Source: Dichetophora obliterata (taxonomy: Eukaryota > Arthropoda > Insecta > Diptera > Sciomyzidae). Taken from it: a DNA stretch of 64,000 nucleotides. Numbering within the stretch: the stretch's first letter is position 1; every line of letters starts with the position of its first letter. This document shows positions 57,707-64,000 of the stretch, piece after piece. The stretch is from contig OY986438.1 of the NCBI GenBank assembly GCA_963920525.1, positions 132,499,920 to 132,563,919 on the forward strand, written 5' to 3'. The notes beneath the pieces are model-generated. The model was given only the letters and a program-made list of their open reading frames with translations. It ran no database searches and was not told the DNA's origin. Both the position numbers and the translations under genes were made by a program.

Positions 57707-58204
57707 ATTGAATGTTACTGTTTTTTTCAATGTATATGTAGAGCTACATATCTGTAGGCTAAAATAAAAAAAAATTTAAAACTTTTGATATTTGGTTTTT
57801 GCTTGACTGGCCGTGAAGTCTCTTTTAATGCCTTCACTTGAGATCTTGCTACCAGGCAAACAAAAAACATAGCAAGCAAAGTGCTGTTTATTTTCCGCCG
57901 ACAATTCGGTTCATCTCTAACGTTGCGCAACCGATGTGATACTGCTCTTCTCTGTGCATCGTTGTAGTAGATCTGCTTGGTAATTGTTATTGCTAATGTA
58001 TTTTAGTTCAGCTACAGATCTACATATACATGGACAGAAAAACAGTAAATTTCCTTCAAGATTTCTTTATGAAGGAACGATTTGTCAGCAGATAAACTTA
58101 TTGATGGTTGCTTGCTGTCATAGTAGAATTAGACAAGGTAGTGTTAGGGCTGAATGTGTTCTCTTTCCAAGTGACCATAACTGTCAAACTCATCCATTTT
58201 AATA

Positions 58205-59822
58205 TACAGTGTTGCGCAAAACAATAGCAACAAAGTAAGTGCGCTGCAACAAAATCGTGTATCTTTTTTAATATTGTGGACACACAAAAATGATTATAGG
58301 AATCAAAGCATATTTTCATACATCATATATAAATCAAATCAAATTCAAATTTGGTTTTGTTTTTTTATTAAATTTAAAATTAATGTGACTACATTCAATT
58401 TGTCTGAGAGCAAAACAAAAGCAACAAAACTTGAAAAATGTAAAAAGAGAACAGAAGTTCCAAGAATTATTGGTAAAAGTTCCTTTATTGTAAAGCACGT
58501 GTTGTTTGTAAGTCATAAACATTTAAGTTTAGTTTTGTTTTTGCGCTAGTTGTGACATTGACTGTTCCATTTTTAAATACTGTAAAGCTCTTATATTAAA
58601 AATTATTTCCGAATATAAAAACGAAAATTCGAAAATATCTAACGTAAAACAGTTTGTCATTAATCGGTCAATAGTTTGCAGATTAATAAAGAAATAAAGC
58701 TTCGCAAAAGACGTAACAACGGTACATTAAAGAGGGCGACAGCGGAAGACATCGCTGCGTGATGACAGGAACATTTGTGGTGTGTTCAAACGAAATGCAT
58801 TTGCCACATCCAAAAATTTTGTTCGGACACTTGATTCAGATATTCACCACAGCACTGTTTGAAAACGAGCCGTTGAGAACGATTAAAGAAGTTACATACC
58901 GGCAGAGAAACCTTTGCTTACAGCTAAGCATAAAAAACAAGGTGAGGTGTTACAATTTAAACAATTCTGTCTGAAATTGTAACAACTAGTTGCAATTTAT
59001 TGTTTTTTCGACTCAGTTTTCCAAAAGAGCACCTAAATTGGACCGTTCAAAAATCGAGAACCGTTTTTTTAGCGATGAATCAAAGTTCAACTTGATTAAT
59101 TCAGATGGGATGTGCACGGTTCGGCGCCACCCAGGTACACAACTTGAAGCCCGAAACTGCAAAATAAATTTTAAGCACGGAGGTGGTGTCATTATGGTCT
59201 GGACTTGTTTTTCCTATAATGAAGTTGAACCATTTCAAAAAATCGATGGAATTATGGATAGATTTGTATATAATGATATTTTAGAAAGCAAGATGCGACC
59301 ACATTCAGAGTGGAATATGTCACTTCAGTGAACGTTTCAGCCTGACAACGACCCGAGGCACACTTCCTTGATTGGCCGGCACAATCACAATGCCTTGAAT
59401 CCCATTGAAAATCTTTTTGGGACTTTGAAGGCAAAAGTTTCTGGTCAAAGGTTTTCCAATAAGACTGCACTGTATAAAGCCCTGAAACTTAATTGGTAAC
59501 ATATACCTAATACTAACATATCTACTTTAACTGAGTCGATGCCGCTCAGATGTGCAGCGGTTATCAAGAATAATGGATCTGACACCAAATATTAATTATG
59601 TTGCTTTTGTTTTGCTCTCAGACAAACCGAATGTAGTCACATTAATTTTTAATTTAATAAAGAAAACAAAACCAAATTTGAATATGATGTGTTTTTTTTT
59701 TAATATGATGTGTGAATGCTTTGGTTCCTATAATCATTTTTGTGTGTTCCTAATATTTAAAAATATACACGGTTTTGTAGCAGCGTACCGATTTTGTTGC
59801 TATTATTTTCCGCAACACTGTA
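58205..59822 (+). mobile_element. Tc1-type transposon with 228-bp IR-DR ends, defective
   Basis: The ends TACAGTGTTGCG and CGCAACACTGTA are flanked by TA (58203-58204, 59823-59824), the Tc1/mariner target. Terminal inverted repeats run 58205-58432 and 59595-59822, similar along their length. Each holds two copies of a direct repeat: GCAAAACAATAGCAACAAA at 58216 and GCAAAACAAAAGCAACAAAA at 58410, and the corresponding pair on the right. This IR-DR layout is found in long-inverted-repeat Tc1 elements such as Minos-like families. The transposase inside is broken. Flanking sequences join into one known repeat (see 19340-19690). Confidence 0.92.
58640..59500 (+). pseudogene. Tc1 transposase relic (DD34E type)
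   Basis: N-terminal helix-turn-helix remnants: QFVINRSIVCRLIKK (58645), RKTSLRDDRNICGVFKRNAF, PAEKPLLTAKHKKQ (about 58890-58940). The catalytic part: a frame at 58990-59331 has KIENRFFSDESKFNLINSDG (first D), VRRHPGTQLEAR, NFKHGGGVIMVWTCFSYNEV, IDGIMDRFVYNDIL. After the frame breaks, PDNDPRHTS (second D) is followed directly by DWPAQSQ, with roughly 18 residues deleted, then LNPIENLFGTLKAKV (the catalytic E) and SNKTALYKAL. All three catalytic residues can be recognised but deletion and frameshifts prevent a working enzyme. Confidence 0.92.
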
Positions 59823-60875
59823 TATTTGCCAATTCTTGCTTTTATACTGCATTCTTATTGCTTGCAGATTCTGTATGAAATATCAACTTCGTTTTGAAAG
59901 TTTCGGTCACCAGCTCTCCGCCCTAACACTACCTTGTTTAATTTTGCCATGCTTGCTGCATTTGCTGACCAACATAAAAACATTTGTAGTTTTATTAATG
60001 TCGCCAGCATATTCTCTGACTGGAACCATGGTATAAAAAGTAATAGGTAAGAGTGACATTTCGTGTTTCGACCATCGAATGTCAAACAAAAGAAAATAAA
60101 ATAGAGAACGTGTGTCACACATATTGGCCGCATTCAGAGGAGTCACCTGCTGTGAATGGATCATTTAATTGCAAAGGTTTCTTACTAAAATTTAAAAAGA
60201 CAGTTGCCAACTATTGACTCCGCTGAAAGCTGCCAATGTGTGTGATACACGCACTTTATATTGTTTTTTTTTGTTTGAAATTCGATGGTCGCAGCTCTTT
60301 AGAAAATAAGTTGTTGTCAAGGCTACCTAATAATAATTTTATCATGAGTGGGATTGCATCGTCCAAAATTTTTGTTTCTTATATCAGCTACCATAAGCCT
60401 ATAGTATCTTCTTTAAAAATATAAAGCAATGATTAATAACGCAAACAGTGAAAATTGTGTAAATGAAATTCAATGAAATGTATGTAAATACAAATTTTAT
60501 GTATGTGTGTATTATTATGTATTTTAAGCGTATATTAAGTATTTCAATAAGTTTCATTTATATTTTTGTTTGTGTTTTACTTTGTTTTTTATATTAAAAC
60601 CCACAATTAAAAATATAATGAAGTGATAAAAGATGAAAATAATGTGCATTAATGATGAACCGGATGTACGAATGAACCGAATCGGGGGCAGAAAATAAAC
60701 TGCACTTTGCTTGCAATGTTTTCTGTTTTCCTTGTAGCAAGATCTCAAATGCAGGCATTAAAAGAGACTTCAAGACCCATCAAACAAAATATCATAAATA
60801 AAAAAGTAAAATTTATTTTATTTTAGCTACAGCTCTACATCTACATTAAAAGAAAATAATAAAATTTCCTTTTTG

Positions 60876-62327
60876 AGGATTATTTTTCATTCAATAGTGC
60901 TCCCTGCATTTTATTTTTATATCAACAATATTCAATTTAAATGTAATAATATAGTTTGGTGTAATTATAAAATAATAAAAATACTATCGGAATTAAAAAA
61001 ATATTTTGAAAGAAGTAATCAAAGATTGAGGGCGTGAAAATATAATATTTTCCCGATTAGCATGAAAATTCTTATATAGCAGTTATTATTCTTATATAAA
61101 TTCTTATATAAAATTCTTATATATATGCGGTCCGTGTCAGGACAAAATCTTTCAGGGAATACTAGCATTTTACATATATGTTTTCGCTTCGGTCGGCAGT
61201 CCCCTCACTGTAATACTTTTTTTTATATCCAGTTAAGTGTATGTGTATCTTAAAATATAAATTTGGTTTAACGATTTATTAAAACATTATCCTAAATATA
61301 AAGTTTCTACTAGGTTGCGTACGCAGGACACCTAAAATACCACAGTTTAGTTCATTTTTAAAAAAAGCAATGTGAAACATTTTATCTGTATGAAAAGTGT
61401 ATAATTAAATACAATATTTTAAATTAATGCAAAGTTAAAAGCAAAAATTATAAAAATTAAAATTTCGGTTGCGTACGATGTCCCCAATGGTTGCGTATTT
61501 GGACAAGTTCGAAAAAGAAAAAAAAATTCATAATTTTTCACACTGTTTGATTACAAAGTTTTTTTATGTATTTAGAACCTTTAGTAGGTGATGTCAATAT
61601 GTTGCCATCATTCGATACGTCGAAATAACGTTGATTTTATAGGTGAGGTATTATTTTAGTTAGGTATTTTTTTTAAGTTAGGTTTTCAGCTGCAAATTTG
61701 TTTCGAGTGGCTTTTATTTCTTGTTTTTCGATGTGAAAACTTTTATTTTTTTATAGCTTAGTGGCTCATATAATAGAAAATTTTACTGTTAAAAGCAAAA
61801 CTGTACATTGTGTAGAGTTTCGCATTTGGACATCCCATCAAAATTAATTGAAGTGTCCCCTTCATTAACATACTTTTATGTTAAGAACTCTGATTAAATC
61901 AGGTAGAACAATTCTGAAAATTTACACAATTTAAAAAATTGTCTATTTGGCTGCATACGGTGGACAAAACTTTACGTTTACTATTATATGTCATATCTCA
62001 GTTAATACACCTATTTGTAAATTACTGTTACTTTGATTTTATAAAACGCATTGTTGTCTGACCACGGAAAATAAAAAAAAAAAAAACTATGCTTACAAAA
62101 AATGCGCTTACTGTGCTTTAATTCACACACTAAAATTATAGAAAAGACCGTATTTTCGTGTATTCTAATTACTTCGCCGTTCATAGCGAGTGTATATGCT
62201 CATACATGTTTTTGCTTTTATTTCTTACAGTTCTTAGTATGTGCTGAAGTATGGTATAAACAAATTTTAGTTTGCATAACGTTGATTTTTTCACTTTGAG
62301 GTTTAATTTTTTACGGAATGCGTGATA
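60876..62327. other. Non-coding DNA with a scattered TTGCGTA/GGACA motif
   Basis: No gene is supported. A motif resembling TTGCGTA followed within about ten bases by GGACA or GTCC appears at about 61313, 61465, 61486, 61812 and 61948. Other parts are AT-rich. A short plus frame at 62102-62299 has no recognisable character. Confidence 0.4.
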
Positions 62328-63141
62328 CAGGGATGGCCATGATTACAAATCACGATTACTGATTATGATTACATGTACTCAGATTGTACACATTACTTGA
62401 TTTTTCTAAATATTCAGAAAAATCACATTGAAAACCAAATAAAAATGCTTTCAATTATGTAACCATGGTAATGTAATTACATGAGATTATGAAAAAAAAA
62501 TTAATCATGCAAGGTTGATTTTTAAAAAACTTAAGTTGTCGTAACATGGAATTACATGATTTTTTCAATTAATCAAGTAGTCAGTAATCAGACCCAACCT
62601 TTCGGTGATTACAGATTACTTTTCGTCATAGAAAAAATTAAAAATTTATATGTAATTTTATTATTCCAGTAATTGCTATTTACCATAAATACAATATTTT
62701 CTCCTGCAGCTATTAGTGAAGCAGATATAAGTGATGTTAATGTTTGTTAGATTGGTTTTGTTAAAAAAGTGGTAACAATAGTGCTCAGAAACCTTTTCTG
62801 TATTTTACTTGTCTCAGTTTTACAGTTGAACGACGTATTTAAAACAGATATAAATTAATATATTAGTTAAAGTAATCTGTAATCAACGAATGGTTAACCC
62901 TGATTACTGATAAATTTCTTAATCAGAATAATTCATTCATTACTGGAAAGTGATTGATTACTTAAATTAATTAACTTTTGCATGATTACTGATTTCTCAA
63001 AAAAAAAAAATCACTGAATACTTTAAAGTTATTAATGATTAATTTTAAGTAATAAAGTAATAAATTTGTGTATGATTAATTGTAATCAGTAATTTTTTGT
63101 TTTAGTAATTACACGAAAGTAATCATTACTGGCCAACCCTG
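62328..63141. mobile_element. Non-autonomous hAT element (814 bp), GATTAC-rich
   Basis: Left end CAGGGATGGCCA and right end, reverse complemented, CAGGGTTGGCCA. The flanking 8-mers are GCGTGATA (62320-62327) and GCGTGATT (63142-63149), seven of eight identical. Both subterminal regions are dense in GATTAC/GTAATC, for example GATTACAAATCACGATTACT at 62340 and many copies at 62870-63125. No transposase remnant was seen. It is nested in the larger hAT-like insertion. Confidence 0.85.
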
Positions 63142-63152
63142 GCGTGATTTAT

Positions 63153-64000
63153 GTTTTTCTTTTTAAAATATCTGTTTTCGTTATTTTACTTAAATAAATA
63201 CTTGTCGTCCTGCTCCAAATGAAGCGATTGAATCGATTTTTTATATGTTTTGCCTCAGCAACCCCCCCCCCCCCTTCCCCTATCACCCATCAAAATCCTC
63301 AGCTTTGTAAACAGCTCACATTAGTTCAAATAGAAATTGAGTAGGGAAATTAACCGCATGGTATCACAATTGACTAAAGTGTGTCTCTGAAAAGTGACAG
63401 CCACTTTAACCTTACCTAAACCCCCCTTATGAATCACCTAGCTACGGCGTTGAATGCAGCTATTGTTTCAATGAAATCACAGTTTTTATTTTCCTTCACT
63501 AAGGATTTTATTACAATATTTAAAGATTTTTTTTAAATTTTCTAAATATTTGAGTGAGCAGTTTGAATTCATTCAATCTTTTGCCAAATCACTCCATGAT
63601 TGGTCAATAATAAATCTACTGATGTCCGGGTAACCAAAACAATCACTTGCCTCAGTGAAATACTTTTCTCATTCAACATTTAATTTCCGAATGAAATAAA
63701 TATTTTTCCAAAAACATTTCCGTTCATTAATAGAATTTTTTAAAACTCTTTTAAAAATGTGTTTTAGAACAAAAAAATAGGATTGTTATGCAATTGGATA
63801 TTTTATTTGAGCATAAAAAATTGTTTCGAACTGTTTACAGAAATGAAGCAAGCTAATAAATAAATTTATTAACACAACAAATTTTTACTAATATTTACTT
63901 TTAAAATAAGAAAAATTTGCTACAATGTTTTATAAAATTTATGATTTGAGTTTTTTGTAAAAAATATTATTTTTTATTATAATTTGTTGCCCGCAGAAAA
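63153..64000. other. Non-coding DNA
   Basis: A poly-C tract of about 14 bases lies at 63262-63275. 63410-63452 is the G/C-rich right terminus of the large hAT-like element. From 63461 to the window end the DNA is AT-rich without recognisable features. Confidence 0.5.

Larger units (their letters stand above)
57725..60875. repeat. Large composite inverted repeat around the Tc1 element
   Basis: The segment 57728-57915 (GTAGAGCTAC..., GAAGTCTCTTTTAATGCC, GAGATCTTGCTAC, TTCGGTTCA) is matched in reverse complement by 60658-60845. The segment 58112-58150 (GACAAGGTAGTGTTAGGGC) is matched in reverse complement by 59905-59945. A third pair of arms at about 60040-60140 and 60208-60300 (GACATTTCG...ACCATCG... 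and GATGGTCGCAGC) forms its own foldback. Parts recur in direct orientation (58004 and 60822). It is an old inverted-repeat transposon family, later hit by the Tc1. Confidence 0.65.
54510..63452. mobile_element. Apparent 8.9-kb hAT-like insertion with perfect 8-bp TSD
   Basis: Left terminus CAACGCCGTAGATATGGGGGG (54510) and right terminus, reverse complemented, CAACGCCGTAGCTAGGTGATT (to 63452) share an 11-bp inverted end and similar G-rich subterminal sequence. The 8-mer AATGCAGC precedes the left end (54502-54509) and follows the right end (63453-63460). A related uninterrupted target, CACGGGAATGCAGCTATTG, exists at 57692-57710. The interior is a mosaic of other elements (inverted repeats, family A copy 2, a Tc1, a hAT at 62.3 kb) with no transposase of its own. 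An alternative is recombination between two separate copies. Confidence 0.6.

Overview
This is AT-rich eukaryotic sequence with no convincing host protein-coding exon and no complete functional gene. Everything recognisable is transposable-element or satellite DNA. The mix of Jockey/CR1-type LINEs, mariner, Tc1, piggyBac and hAT relics, tRNA-derived repeats, and an element carrying the CCGTCTGTCCGTCTG signature points to a dipteran insect, most likely a brachyceran fly. That assignment is inference; the species cannot be read from the sequence. The window looks like a large intron or an intergenic region.

Layout. 1-11.8 kb is non-coding DNA with a 2.0-kb hAT element (perfect 8-bp TSD), a tRNA-like repeat and several short inverted-repeat elements. 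11.8-16.6 kb is one long 10-bp satellite (unit tataaataaa), interrupted near its right end by a tRNA-headed SINE-like insert. 16.6-24 kb is mostly unannotatable, with a 757-bp hAT relic at 22.2 kb and an older repeat at 19.5 kb. 24.25-27.3 kb is a minus-strand Jockey-type LINE interrupted by a 1.1-kb hAT-like element. 28.35-32.65 kb is a nearly full-length LINE on plus. 34.1-41.4 kb is a nest: a piggyBac-like long-inverted-repeat element with TTAA ends contains a second copy of the same LINE on minus plus two copies of a Harbinger-like MITE. 44-52.5 kb holds a piggyBac transposase relic, a Tc1/mariner (DUF4817-like) fragment, a mariner split by a hAT relic, a dipteran repeat with 152-bp tandem units and a short element packed with TTTGTA/TACAAA half-sites. 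53.8-63.5 kb is inverted-repeat families lying around and inside what looks like one 8.9-kb hAT insertion with a perfect 8-bp TSD; inside it sit a Tc1 element with 228-bp IR-DR termini and another hAT element.

What stands out. (1) Two independently inserted LINE copies share the same reverse-transcriptase-breaking lesions, which suggests a dead lineage copied in trans. (2) The insertion order can be read directly from nesting, target-site duplications and one related empty site. (3) Each of several hAT relics has its own short subterminal motif. (4) The satellite period is 10 bp over about 4.2 kb. No bacterial-type system, CRISPR array or operon is present. All coordinates, frames and matches were read by eye.
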